Assembly: GCF_007280575.1 (NCBI RefSeq)
Contig: NZ_VKJP01000001.1
Coordinates: forward strand, 1 to 64,000
Reading direction: 5' to 3'
DNA from: Streptomyces benahoarensis
Lineage (GTDB): Bacteria; Actinomycetota; Actinomycetes; Streptomycetales; Streptomycetaceae
Length of the DNA stretch: 64,000 bases
Made by a program: the position numbers and the translations under genes. Numbering within the stretch: position 1 is the first letter of the stretch; every line of letters begins with the position of its first letter. Below the pieces are notes generated by a model, which was not told where the DNA came from, made no database searches, and saw only the letters and a list, made by a program, of their open reading frames with translations. Of the stretch, positions 33,210 to 42,062 are shown piece by piece.

Positions 33210-34837
33210 CGCTTCGCCGCCCCGATGGTCGCCGCCCACGGGTAGTAGAGCTGGGCGATGCCGGTCGGCGCACCGGTGATGCGGTTGCCGAGGAAGACCG
33301 AGTACGGGGCCTCGTACACCGGGATGCTCGGGAGGTCCCGCAGGGCGATCCGCTGGAGTTCGGCGGTCAGCTCGGCGCGCGCCTCCGGATCGGGTTCGGC
33401 GTTCGCCCGGTCGAAGGCCGCGTCGAACTCGGGGTTGGAGTACTTCCCGTAGTTCCCGAAGTCGCCGGTGTGCAGGTACTGGTAGAACTCCAGTGGGTCC
33501 GGGGTGTTGTCGTAGCCGTTGGTGATCACCAGGTCGAGACCTGCGCGTGCCGACGGGTCGGTGAAGATGCTGCTGTACGCGTCCGGGGAGACGGTCTTGA
33601 GGCTGACGTCGAGGCCGATCTGCCGGCCGGCCGCCTGCACGGCATTGGCGACGACGCTGATGTCGGGAGAGAGGGAGCTGGTCACCATCGTGATCTTCTT
33701 GCCGTTCGCACCGGCCTTGTGCACGAGCTTCTTCGCCGCGGCGACGTCGTACCCGGGCTCGGGAAGCGAGTCGTAGTACTCGTCGGTCTTCTTCGGGACC
33801 AGTGCCCAGGCGCCGCGTGCCGCCGGGGCTTTGGCGGGGACGCCCACGCCGGCCGCCGCGGCCTTGATGATCGCCTTGCGGTCGAGCGCCAACGACAGGG
33901 CCCTGCGGACCCTGACGTCGCCGAGCGGGCCCTTGAAGTTGAGCACGGCGAGGTCCGAGGCTGCCGTGTTGGGGCCGAACAGGACCGTCCCCTTGCCGCT
34001 GCCGCGCAGCTGGGCCAGGGACGACGACGGCAGCAGGTAGCTGCCGTCGGCGGTGCCGGAGAGGAGCGCGTTGGAACGCGCCGCCGGATCCTCGATGAAG
34101 GTGAACTTCACGGACGTCGACTTGGGGATGAGCGAGCGGTCCCAGTAGCGGGGGAACTTCTTCAGCGTCACGCTGTCGCCGCTGGCCCACTTGTCGAGGG
34201 CGTACGGGCCGGTGCAGTTGACCCCTCCCTGCGCGGTGCCGTACTTCTTGCCGGCCTTCTTCAGGTACGCGGCGCTCTCGACAGTGCCGGGCGACGCGGC
34301 CATCAGCTCGTTGAGCAGGACATCGGGCCTGGTGAGGTGGATCGTCACCGTCAGCGGGCCCGTCTTGTCGATGGCCTTGACGTTCTTGAACGCCGAGGCC
34401 CAGGGGGAGCCGACGGCCGGGTCCATGTGGCGCTTCAGGGAGGCGACCACGTCGTCCGCCGTCATGGTCGTGCCGTCGTGGAACGTGACGTTCGGACGCA
34501 GTGTGTAGACGAGCGTGCGAGGGTCGGGACGGTCGTACCTGACCGCGAGACCGGGCTCGATCCTGTGCTCGGGGGTGACCCGCATCAACTGCTCGCAGAC
34601 GTTGGCGAGGACGGTGTTGGGCGGGTAGTCGTAGGCGAGGGCGTAGTCCAGGGTGTACGGCTCCGCGTAGAGGGACCACGTGACGGAGTCCAGGCCGCTC
34701 TTCGCGGGAGGCGAGGTCGCAGTGACCTGGTAGTCGGACGCGGCCTGCCGGGGGACGTTGGCGCCGGAGCAGGCGGTGGAGGTGGCCGCGAGGGCGGCGG
34801 TGCAGGCGAGCAAGGTGACGGTTCTGCGCATGCGCAT
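33206..34837 (-). CDS. Peptide-type ABC substrate-binding lipoprotein
   Basis: 543 aa, SBP_bac_5 family (Dpp/Opp). A lipoprotein signal peptide (MRMRRTVTLLACTAALAATSTAC) is split as basic start, hydrophobic core and lipobox with Cys23. The family block YTLRPNVTFHDGTTMTADDV is at about residue 110, with FKGPLGDVRVRRALSLALDR downstream. It captures the substrate outside the membrane. First gene of the operon; ATG 34837 has AAAGGGG upstream. The ligand could be a peptide, opine, sugar or amine; the downstream amidohydrolase and amine-oxidase-like genes suggest a nitrogen-rich compound. Confidence 0.9.
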   Translation of the reverse strand: MRMRRTVTLLACTAALAATSTACSGANVPRQAASDYQVTATSPPAKSGLDSVTWSLYAEPYTLDYALAYDYPPNTVLANVCEQLMRVTPEHRIEPGLAVRYDRPDPRTLVYTLRPNVTFHDGTTMTADDVVASLKRHMDPAVGSPWASAFKNVKAIDKTGPLTVTIHLTRPDVLLNELMAASPGTVESAAYLKKAGKKYGTAQGGVNCTGPYALDKWASGDSVTLKKFPRYWDRSLIPKSTSVKFTFIEDPAARSNALLSGTADGSYLLPSSSLAQLRGSGKGTVLFGPNTAASDLAVLNFKGPLGDVRVRRALSLALDRKAIIKAAAAGVGVPAKAPAARGAWALVPKKTDEYYDSLPEPGYDVAAAKKLVHKAGANGKKITMVTSSLSPDISVVANAVQAAGRQIGLDVSLKTVSPDAYSSIFTDPSARAGLDLVITNGYDNTPDPLEFYQYLHTGDFGNYGKYSNPEFDAAFDRANAEPDPEARAELTAELQRIALRDLPSIPVYEAPYSVFLGNRITGAPTGIAQLYYPWAATIGAAKR

Positions 34838-34896
34838 GCGGACCAACCCCTTTACGGGTGTTGTGACGGGCGCTGGGGGGATGGAGCGAGTATTGA

Positions 34897-34914
34897 TGCG
34901 GGAACGTTCCCGCA
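34897..34914. promoter_or_regulatory. LacI-type operator, perfect palindrome
   Basis: TGCGGGAACGTTCCCGCA is an uninterrupted 18-bp palindrome with the central CG typical of LacI-family operators. It lies between the ABC operon start (34837) and the LacI gene (34970) on opposite strands, so one repressor could control both directions. Confidence 0.8.
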
Positions 34915-34922
34915 CAAGGCTT

Positions 34923-34940
34923 TGCGGGAACGGTTTTGCA
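34923..34940. promoter_or_regulatory. Second, imperfect LacI operator
   Basis: TGCGGGAACGGTTTTGCA keeps the left half-site of the palindrome exactly and a degenerate right half. The centre-to-centre distance from the first site is 26 bp, which may allow cooperative binding. Confidence 0.6.
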
Positions 34941-34969
34941 GAGGTCGCGAGGGTGGCAACATCACCCTC

Positions 34970-36034
34970 ATGACCGAAGCCCCACGCCAAGCAGGGAAGC
35001 CCTCGCAGGCCGGCTCGCGCGTCCGGCTCGTCGATGTCGCCCGCGAGGTGGGTCTGTCGAAGACCACCGTCTCGGCGGCGCTCAACGGCACCGGACGCCT
35101 CTCCCCGGCCGTACGGGAGAAAGCGCGCGAAGCCGCGCGGGCAATGGGCTACCGGCCCAACGCCACCGCACGTCAACTGCGCACAGGACGTGCCCGGTTG
35201 ATCGGATACGTGGTCGGGGAGATGGCCCACGCCCCGTGGACGTTCCTGGAGTCTCCGTACTTCGCCCAGCTGACCGGTGCCACCGCGGCAACCGCGCTCC
35301 GGCGTGGCTACGCGGTGGTGCTGCTGCCCGCCGGATCCTTGCAGCGGGAGTGGGCCGACCTGCCGCTCGACGCGGTGGTCGTCGCCGACCCCGTCGCGGG
35401 TGACCGGATCGTCGACGATCTCCTCGCCGCCGGCATCCCGGTGTTCAGCGACCGCTCCGTCGAGGGACGCGCCGACGCGTACTGGGTGGACGTCGACGCC
35501 GCCGCGGCGACCCGCGAGACGCTGGACCACCTCTGGCAGGAGGGGGCCCGGCGGACCGCGATGGTGCTGCCCGACAGTACGACCGGGTTCCACACGGGGG
35601 TGCTCGCCGCGTACCGGGACTGGTGCGCGGCGCGCGGCCTGCCGGAGCGGATCGCCCGCGCCGCGACTCCCGGGAACGGGCCGGTCGTCGCGGCGGTCGA
35701 GACGGCCCTGACCGGCACCGTGGAGAAGAGCGAGCGCCCCGACGCCCTGTTGGTGGTCGCCGAGGCGAACCCGCCCCTCGTCCTGGAGGCGGCCCGCCGC
35801 AACGGCTACGAGGTCCCCGACGACCTGCTCCTGGTGTGCGTGAGCGAGGACATGACCGCCGAGCACACCCAGCCGCCGGTGACCACGCTCAGCCTCCAGC
35901 CTCGGGAGGTCGCCCAGGCCGGCACCGACCTCCTCGTGTCCGTCCTGGAGTTGGGCCGTGCGGAGTCGTCCGGCGTACTGGTGCCCACCCGGCTCGACGT
36001 GCGGGAGTCCTCGCGGCGGTCGCGGCCCGGCTGA
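34970..36034 (+). CDS. LacI-family repressor
   Basis: 354 aa. The N-terminal HTH and hinge are clear: RLVDVAREVGLSKTTVS at residues 19-35, then AARAMGYRPNATARQL. The periplasmic-binding-like ligand domain follows, with the normal DDLLLVCVSEDMT and PPVTTLSLQP end blocks. It faces the ABC operon across two matching operators, so it most likely represses uptake until the transported compound binds. ATG 34970 has only a weak ribosome-binding site, normal for a low-level repressor. Confidence 0.9.
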   Translation: MTEAPRQAGKPSQAGSRVRLVDVAREVGLSKTTVSAALNGTGRLSPAVREKAREAARAMGYRPNATARQLRTGRARLIGYVVGEMAHAPWTFLESPYFAQLTGATAATALRRGYAVVLLPAGSLQREWADLPLDAVVVADPVAGDRIVDDLLAAGIPVFSDRSVEGRADAYWVDVDAAAATRETLDHLWQEGARRTAMVLPDSTTGFHTGVLAAYRDWCAARGLPERIARAATPGNGPVVAAVETALTGTVEKSERPDALLVVAEANPPLVLEAARRNGYEVPDDLLLVCVSEDMTAEHTQPPVTTLSLQPREVAQAGTDLLVSVLELGRAESSGVLVPTRLDVRESSRRSRPG

Positions 36035-36041
36035 GCGGTAC

Positions 36042-36078
36042 GGCGGCCGGGGCCGCCTCCTGCGCGGCCCCGGCCGCC
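36042..36078. terminator. Bidirectional terminator hairpin
   Basis: Perfect 15-bp G/C stem (36042-36056 with 36064-36078) and a 7-base loop, placed between the convergent LacI and amidohydrolase genes. Confidence 0.8.
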
Positions 36079-36088
36079 GCCTCACCCG

Positions 36089-37726
36089 TCAGGCCGCGTG
36101 GACGAGCCGGCCTCCCACGTACGTCCGCTCCACCCGTGCCTGCGCGATCTCCTCCGGCGGCGCCGTGAAGATGTCCCGGTCGAGTACCACCAGGTCGGCG
36201 AGGTGCCCGGCGCGCAGGCTGCCCGCGTCGTCCAAGCCGTTCACATGGGCGGTGCCCGCGCTGTAGGCAGCGACCGCCGTCTGGAGGTCGAGCCGCTGCT
36301 CGGGCAGGAAGACCCGGTCGTCGGTGGCCTCCGGCTCCCTGCGGTTCACCGCCACGTGGATGCCTTCGAGCGGCGCCGGGCTGCTCACCGGCCAGTCGCT
36401 GCCCGCCGCCAGTGTCGCGCCGGCGCGTACCAGATCACCGAACGGGTACTGCCAGGCGGCGCGTTCGGGCCCGAGGAACGGGATGGTCAGCTCATCCATC
36501 TGCGCCTCGTGGGCGGCCCACAGCGGCTGGATGTTGGCGATCGCCCCGAGCCGGGCGAATCGCGGGACGTCCTCGGGGTGGACGACCTGGAGATGGGCCA
36601 GATGGTGGCGGTTGCCGCGCCACCCGTTGGCGGCAAGCGCGGCCTCCACGGCGTCGAGGGCCTCGCGGACCGCACGGTCACCCAGTGCGTGGAAGTGGAC
36701 CTGGAAGTCGAGCGCGTCGAGGCGTGTGACGTACTCCCGCAGCGCGACGGGGTCGACAAAGCTGAGGCCGGTGTTGGCGGTGGCGCAGCCGCAGCCGTCG
36801 AGATACGGAGCGGTCATCGCGGCGGTGAAGTTCTCCGCGATGCCGTCCTGCATGATCTTCACGGAGTCCGCGCGGAACCGCCCGTGGCGCAACTGCGCGC
36901 GCAGCGCGACCAGTTGATCGATCTGTTCGGCGCCGCGCTCCCGGTCCCACCACAGCGCACCGGTCACCCGTGCGGTGAGCGAACCATCGCGGGCCGCCGC
37001 CAGATAGGCGTCCGACGGGTCGGGCTTCCCGCCGAACACCCCGAGCAGTGCGTCCTGCCAGCCCGTGACGCCGAGAGAGTGCAGCAGTTCCTGCGCGCGC
37101 AACAGCCCGGCAAGGCGGTCCGCCGGGGTGCTCGGCGGAACCAGCCGGGCGATCAGGGCGGTCGCGCCCTCCTGGAGCATCCCGGTCGGCGTGCCGTCCG
37201 GCTCCCGCTCGATCCGCCCGTCGGCCGGGTCGGGGGTCTGCGCGGTGATCCCGGCCAGTTCGAGCGCGCGCGTGTTGGCCCAGGCGCCGTGGTGGTCCCG
37301 GTTCGAGAGAAGCGCCGGGCGGTCCGGGACGACCGAGTCGAGCAGCTGCCGGGTGGGCAGCCCGCCCTCGAAGCTCTCCAGGGACCAGCCGCCTCCGGTG
37401 ATCCACACGTGGTCGGGGTGGGCCTTCGCATACGCCCCGATCAGGTCCAGGTACTCGGCGGCCCCAACCGTCCCGGTCAGATCGCACTCGGCCAGCTCGG
37501 CCCCGCCGTACACGGCGTGGATGTGAGCGTCCTGGAACCCCGGGAGGAGGAGCTTGCCGCGCAGGTCCACGACCTCGGTGGCGGGACCGATGAGGTCGCG
37601 TACCTCGTCGTGGCCGACGGCGGCGATCCGGTCGCCGACGACGGCGAGCGAGGAGGCCCGGCTGCGGGCCGGGTCCGCGGTGAAGACGGGGCCGCGAGTG
37701 AAGACCAGATCGGCTGTGGTGGTCAT
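36089..37726 (-). CDS. YtcJ-like amidohydrolase
   Basis: 545-aa metal hydrolase of the amidohydrolase-3 group. PGFQDAHIHA, DSVKIMQDG (Lys), FHALGDRAV, HLAHLQVV and AGSDWPVS supply the usual metal/catalytic residues. The start ATG 37726 follows GGAG; an upstream ATG at 37822 would run through the operator region. It is transcribed divergently from a TetR gene with a GTCAA-N5-TTGAC site between, and may hydrolyse the compound imported by the ABC system next door. It is a distant paralogue of the enzyme at 24054. Confidence 0.87.
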   Translation of the reverse strand: MTTTADLVFTRGPVFTADPARSRASSLAVVGDRIAAVGHDEVRDLIGPATEVVDLRGKLLLPGFQDAHIHAVYGGAELAECDLTGTVGAAEYLDLIGAYAKAHPDHVWITGGGWSLESFEGGLPTRQLLDSVVPDRPALLSNRDHHGAWANTRALELAGITAQTPDPADGRIEREPDGTPTGMLQEGATALIARLVPPSTPADRLAGLLRAQELLHSLGVTGWQDALLGVFGGKPDPSDAYLAAARDGSLTARVTGALWWDRERGAEQIDQLVALRAQLRHGRFRADSVKIMQDGIAENFTAAMTAPYLDGCGCATANTGLSFVDPVALREYVTRLDALDFQVHFHALGDRAVREALDAVEAALAANGWRGNRHHLAHLQVVHPEDVPRFARLGAIANIQPLWAAHEAQMDELTIPFLGPERAAWQYPFGDLVRAGATLAAGSDWPVSSPAPLEGIHVAVNRREPEATDDRVFLPEQRLDLQTAVAAYSAGTAHVNGLDDAGSLRAGHLADLVVLDRDIFTAPPEEIAQARVERTYVGGRLVHAA

Positions 37727-37822
37727 GGGCTGCTCCAGGAGACGAGTGGACGGCGGTCGGGAAAGAGCGGAGGGCGCCATGGCGGAGGCGACGGGCGTCA
37801 TGCAATAAGGGAGACGGTTCAC

Positions 37823-37841
37823 ACGTCAATAGCGTTGACGT
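37823..37841. promoter_or_regulatory. TetR operator copy A (amidohydrolase/TetR)
   Basis: ACGTCAATAGCGTTGACGT: 7-bp perfect arms around a 5-bp centre, in the divergent promoter region 12 bp before the TetR start. The same arms and spacing recur at 38575. Confidence 0.75.
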
Positions 37842-37852
37842 AAGGTCGCGGC

Positions 37853-38563
37853 ATGGTCGAACGTGTGGTTCCCGAAGGCAAGCGGCAGCGCCGCAGGCCC
37901 ACCAAGCAGGGCGCAGTGCTCTCCGAGCGGCTGATCGTCGAGACCGCGCTGAACCTGATCGCGCAGCACGGCGCCGAAGCGCTCTCCGTACGGCGGCTCG
38001 GCGCCGCGCTGGGTGCCGACCCCAGCGCGCTGTACCGCTATTTCCGCAACACCGACGCCCTGATGCTCGCCGTCGCCGACGAACTGATCGGCCGCGCTCA
38101 GCAGGGCTGGGCCCCGACCGGCTACTGGCGGGCGGACCTGCGCGCCATCGGTCTACGGATCCACGGCTCGTACCGGTCGAATCCCCAGGCCGCCCTGCTC
38201 GCGGCGCACCGGACAACCGGCCGGCCCCATGAGATGCGCGCGGTCGAGACGGTCTTGGGCGTGCTGCGGGAGGCGGGATTTCCGGACGGGCTCGCGGTGC
38301 GGGTCTACCACGCCTTCGTGGACCAGGCCCTGGCGTTCGCGGCCCAGGACGCCGCGACCCTCGCCCTGCCGTCGGCCGCCAAGGAGGCCGACGCCGAGGT
38401 CTGGCGGGAGGTGTACGGCAGGCTGACCTCCGACACACACCCGCACATTGCCGCCACCTTCCCACTGCTCGCCGCCGACATGAGGGGCAGCGGCTACCCC
38501 TTCGCACTGGAGCTGATGCTCGACGCGGTGGCGGCGCTCAAGCCCGTGGCCGACGCGAGGTAG
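37853..38563 (+). CDS. TetR-family regulator
   Basis: 236 aa. A basic N-terminus (KRQRRRP) precedes the HTH (IVETALNLIAQHGAEALSVRRLGAALGADPSALYRYF in family register) and a TetR_C-type ligand domain with conserved RIHGSYRSNPQ and FVDQALAFAAQ. ATG 37853 lies 12 bp after an operator-like palindrome, so autoregulation is likely. A second copy of that palindrome precedes the FAD oxidoreductase gene downstream, so it probably controls three transcripts. Confidence 0.88.
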   Translation: MVERVVPEGKRQRRRPTKQGAVLSERLIVETALNLIAQHGAEALSVRRLGAALGADPSALYRYFRNTDALMLAVADELIGRAQQGWAPTGYWRADLRAIGLRIHGSYRSNPQAALLAAHRTTGRPHEMRAVETVLGVLREAGFPDGLAVRVYHAFVDQALAFAAQDAATLALPSAAKEADAEVWREVYGRLTSDTHPHIAATFPLLAADMRGSGYPFALELMLDAVAALKPVADAR

Positions 38564-38574
38564 CCGGGCCTTAT

Positions 38575-38589
38575 GTCAACGCCATTGAC
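38575..38589. promoter_or_regulatory. TetR operator copy B (FAD oxidoreductase)
   Basis: GTCAACGCCATTGAC: the same GTCAA-N5-TTGAC dyad as at 37823, placed 87 bp before the oxidoreductase start and just after the TetR stop. Confidence 0.7.
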
Positions 38590-38675
38590 CTTGAAGGGGC
38601 CGACGGAGTCTGATGGGCGGCACTTCGGAGGGCCCGTGTCCCGGCCACCTCCGCGATCCGAAGGAGCCCCACCCG

Positions 38676-40070
38676 GTGAACCCTCTCGCCTCACTCGCCG
38701 ACGCCGCACCGACCCCGTTCTGGCTCGACGATCCGCAGCGGCCGGAGCCGCACCCCGCACTCGTCGACGGCACCCGCTGCGACCTGCTCGTCGTCGGCGG
38801 GGGCTACACCGGCCTGTGGACCGCCCTCCTCGCCAAGGAACGCGACCCCGACGTGGACGTCGTGCTCATCGAGGCCGACCGGGTCGGGGGCGCCGCCTCC
38901 GGCCGCAACGGCGGCTTCTGTGAGGCCGGCCTCACCCATGGACTGAGCAACGGCCTACAGCGCTGGCCCGACGAGATCGGGCTGCTCGAACGGCTCGGCC
39001 GCGAGAACCTCCAGGCGATCGAGGACACCATCGCCCGGCACGACATCGACTGCTCCTGGGAGCGCACCGGCTCCCTCGCCGTCGCCACCGAGCCGTACCA
39101 ACTCGACGGCTTGGCGGAAGAGGCCGAGGCGTCCGCCCGGTACGGCGGCGATCCGCTCCTGCTCGACGCCGAGGCCGTCCGTGCGGAGGTCGACTCGCCG
39201 ACGTTTCTCGGGGGCCTGTGGACCAGGCACGACGTGGCGATGGTCAACCCCGCCCGGCTCGCCTGGGGCCTCAAGCGCGCCTGCCTCGACCTCGGCGTCC
39301 GGGTTCACGAGCACACGCCCGCCACCTCGCTCGACGGCCACGGCACGGTGATCTCCGTCCGCACCCCCTACGGCCGCGTCATCGCCCGGAGGGTCGCGCT
39401 CGCCACCAACGCCTACCCGTCCCCGCTCCGCCGCCACCGCCCGTACACCGTCCCCGTGTACGACTACGCGCTGATGACCGAGCCACTGACCGACGCGCAG
39501 CTGGCCTCCGTGGGCTGGCGGCACCGCCAGGGCTTCGCGGACTGCGCCAACCAGTTCCACTACGTACGCCTCTCCGCCGACAACCGCATTCTGTGGGGCG
39601 GTTACGACGCGATCCACCGCTTCCGGGGCCGCGTCCGCGCCGAACACGACCAGCGGGCCGAGACGTTCGCCACCCTCGCCCGGCACTTCTTCACCACCTT
39701 CCCGCAGCTCGAAGGGCTCCGGTTCACGCACGCCTGGGGTGGGGCCATCGACACCAGCACGCGTTTCTGTGTCTTCTTCGACACGAGTCACCAGGGGAAG
39801 GTCGCCTATGCGGCCGGGTTCACCGGTCTCGGGGTCGGCGCCAGCCGCTTCGGCGCCGAGACCATGCTCGACCTGCTCGCGGGCAACCGCACCGAGCGCA
39901 CGCGCCTGGAACTCGTCCGCCGCAAGCCCCTGCCATTTCCGCCCGAGCCCGTTCGCTCCCTCGGCATCGGCGTCACCAAGTGGTCCCTCGCCCACGCCGA
40001 TCGCCACCAGGGCCGCCGCAACGCGTGGCTCAAGACGCTCGACCGCTTCGGCATCGGCTTCGACAGCTGA
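38676..40070 (+). CDS. FAD-dependent amine oxidase (DAO/PuuB-like)
   Basis: 464-aa flavoprotein of the D-amino-acid-oxidase superfamily. The dinucleotide motif VVGGGYTGLWTA is followed by the second flavin block RVGGAASGRNGGF (family features near residues 34 and 70), and the C-terminal GFTGLGVGASRFGAETM closes the FAD site. Overall layout is like gamma-glutamylputrescine oxidase. It would oxidise a C-N bond to an aldehyde or ketone plus amine and H2O2. GTG 38676 follows AAGGAG; an ATG at 38613 is less likely. It is under operator copy B, and probably acts after the amidohydrolase in the same pathway. Confidence 0.87.
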   Translation: MNPLASLADAAPTPFWLDDPQRPEPHPALVDGTRCDLLVVGGGYTGLWTALLAKERDPDVDVVLIEADRVGGAASGRNGGFCEAGLTHGLSNGLQRWPDEIGLLERLGRENLQAIEDTIARHDIDCSWERTGSLAVATEPYQLDGLAEEAEASARYGGDPLLLDAEAVRAEVDSPTFLGGLWTRHDVAMVNPARLAWGLKRACLDLGVRVHEHTPATSLDGHGTVISVRTPYGRVIARRVALATNAYPSPLRRHRPYTVPVYDYALMTEPLTDAQLASVGWRHRQGFADCANQFHYVRLSADNRILWGGYDAIHRFRGRVRAEHDQRAETFATLARHFFTTFPQLEGLRFTHAWGGAIDTSTRFCVFFDTSHQGKVAYAAGFTGLGVGASRFGAETMLDLLAGNRTERTRLELVRRKPLPFPPEPVRSLGIGVTKWSLAHADRHQGRRNAWLKTLDRFGIGFDS

Positions 40071-40167
40071 CCCCGCACTCCAGGAGCTGCCGATGCCGGG
40101 TTCCGTCGCCGCCGGATGCCCGTCGTCGCCGGGCCGGCCGGGACCGCCGCCATCCGGACGGGTCGGT

Positions 40168-41412
40168 TCACTTGACGTGCCTCGCGATGCGGGTGGCGCT
40201 GTTGAGGAGGGATTCGAGCGGTCCGCGCGAGAAGTGGCGTGACCAGGAGACGGCGAACAGTGCGCTCACCACGATGAACACGATCAGGAGCAGCAGTGGT
40301 TCGCCCGGCAGCTCCTCCATGCCCAGCAGGTTGATCGCGACGATGTGGAAGACGTACACCGTCAGGGACATGGTGCCGACCGCGATGACCGGACGGGCCA
40401 GGCGCCGGAAAGAAACCAGACGGTCGCAGGCGGTGATGCAGGCGATCAGAACGAGGAGGGCGACTCCGGTGTTGCCCAGGATGGACAGTGTGGTCTCGCT
40501 GTGCGGTGAAGCGGTCAGCAGCCAGGCCGGGGTGTCGGTGGTCGGATCGCCCGCGATGTCCGACCACCACGCTGACATCACCGACCCGGTGCCCGTGCCG
40601 GATTCCCCACCGGACCCGTATGCCTCGGCGAGGCCGCCCGCGGCGCCCGGCACCAGGTGCAGGGCGAGCCAGGATCCTCCGTAGCCGAGGACGGCGACGG
40701 CGGCGCCGGTGAGCGCGAGGCGGAGGCGGACCGCCGTGGAGGCGAGGTCGAGGCGAGCGACGGCCATTCCGGCGATGACGAACGGCAGCCAGCTCAGCGC
40801 GGGATAGCTGCCGGTGAACAGCAGATCGACCAGGACGGCACCGGGACCCCCCATACCGGCGGCCCAGCTCCCCACTCCAGGGCCGCCGCTCTCGATCGCC
40901 CATTCCACCATGAACCGCACCTGCGGGAGCACAAGCGCCGTACCGACGGCGATGGCGGCCAGCCGCCCGGCGCCGAGCCGGTACAGCGGCAGCACCAGCA
41001 CGAAGTACAGCCCGTAGAAGGCGAGGATCACCTCGATGGGAGTGCCGGTCTTGGTCAGCAGCGTGCCCAGCACCAGCAGGATCGCGGCCCGGATGAGGAC
41101 TTTGGCGACGGCCTGACGGCCCTCGCGCCCGGTCTTGGGAGTGCGGCGGCCGGTCATCAAGATGACCGAGAAGCCGGCCAGAAGGGCGAAGAGCGCCGAG
41201 GCCCGCCCGTGGGACAACTCCATCAGGAAGCCGGTGATCCCACCCTCGGACGGATCGGGGCCCACATGGGCCGCGAACATCCCGAAGACCGCCAGGCCCC
41301 GGGCGAGGTCCACACCGACGAGCCGGCCCACGCCGCGGGCGCGGGCCGCAGCCGCCGGGTACATGGCCGACTGCGGTGCCGGAACCTCTGCGGGAACTGG
41401 GGTCTGATGCAT
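40168..41412 (-). CDS. DUF418/DUF1624-like multispan membrane protein
   Basis: 414 aa with about 10 hydrophobic helices. RLVGVDLARGLAVFGMFAAHVGP at about residue 30 is the entry motif of the heparan-acetyltransferase-like/DUF418 superfamily (VDxARGxAxxGM). The C-terminal block LARPVIAVGTMSLTVYVFHIV is also typical. Role in actinobacteria unknown, with a possible acyl transfer across the membrane. ATG 41412 has a weak ribosome-binding site. It converges on the FAD oxidoreductase gene. Confidence 0.8.
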   Translation of the reverse strand: MHQTPVPAEVPAPQSAMYPAAAARARGVGRLVGVDLARGLAVFGMFAAHVGPDPSEGGITGFLMELSHGRASALFALLAGFSVILMTGRRTPKTGREGRQAVAKVLIRAAILLVLGTLLTKTGTPIEVILAFYGLYFVLVLPLYRLGAGRLAAIAVGTALVLPQVRFMVEWAIESGGPGVGSWAAGMGGPGAVLVDLLFTGSYPALSWLPFVIAGMAVARLDLASTAVRLRLALTGAAVAVLGYGGSWLALHLVPGAAGGLAEAYGSGGESGTGTGSVMSAWWSDIAGDPTTDTPAWLLTASPHSETTLSILGNTGVALLVLIACITACDRLVSFRRLARPVIAVGTMSLTVYVFHIVAINLLGMEELPGEPLLLLIVFIVVSALFAVSWSRHFSRGPLESLLNSATRIARHVK

Positions 41413-42062
41413 GCTTCCAGGTTCGGAAATCCGCGGAACGCCAGACATCCGGCGGATGTCCGGTGCGCACCCCCCACCTGGCGGGTATCGCCCCGTCGAC
41501 CAGCGGTACCCGGCCCTCCCACCGACGTCCGTCGGAGTTCGGACCGCCGGGTGGCGGGTGTGCACCGGACGGATGGCGGGTACCGCGCTCCACCGGGTCC
41601 GATCAAGGCTCGGGGCATGAGACAGAGCACGGCCCCCCGGCCGGCTGCGGCGTCCGGTGGCCGCCAGACGCTGGGCTTCGAGGAGTACGTACGCAGCCGG
41701 CAGGGCACCCTGCTGCGCAGCGCCCACCGCCTGGTCGCCGACCCGGTCGATGCCCAGGAGGTGGTCGGCCCCTTCGCGACGCTCCACGCGAGCACCGGCA
41801 GACACACGAGGCGGCGTGAGCGCGGAGTGCCTTGCGGACGGCCCGCACGTACCCATGCCCCCCGCGGCTGCGGCCTGCCGTCCGGCACCCGTCGGAGATC
41901 ACCCAGCCGACCGGCCGGGCACTCCCGCCGAACGGCTGGACGTACCCCGCCGGTCGGCTGCCGCACCCGTCCGAAGGGCCTGTGACGCGGCCTCTGCCCC
42001 TAGGGTCGGCACGAAGACGATCAGGTGCCGCGTGGGCAGGTACGACAGCGAGGCAGGTGCGA
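41413..42062. other. Long intergenic region with sigma-factor scar
   Basis: 650 bases between divergent genes. The first 200 bases are rich in degenerate GCGGGTA/TACCC and CCGGA words. An ECF sigma-factor fragment occupies 41617-41800. The rest (41800-42062) shows no recognisable coding homology; it should contain the promoter of the two-component operon. Confidence 0.5.
41617..41800 (+). pseudogene. ECF sigma factor N-terminal remnant
   Basis: A frame beginning with ATG 41617 reads LGFEEYVRSRQGTLLRSAHRL and DPVDAQEVV, the region-2.1 start of SigE-type ECF sigma factors (FE.YVR.RQ..LLR.A..L...). Similarity ends after about 60 residues and regions 2.4 and 4 are missing. It has been cut off just upstream of the response-regulator operon. 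Confidence 0.6.

Noticed and set aside
41413-41610. Degenerate GCGGGTA/CCGGA repeats as a possible CRISPR or iteron array
   Set aside because: Units vary in sequence and spacing, with no regular spacer length.
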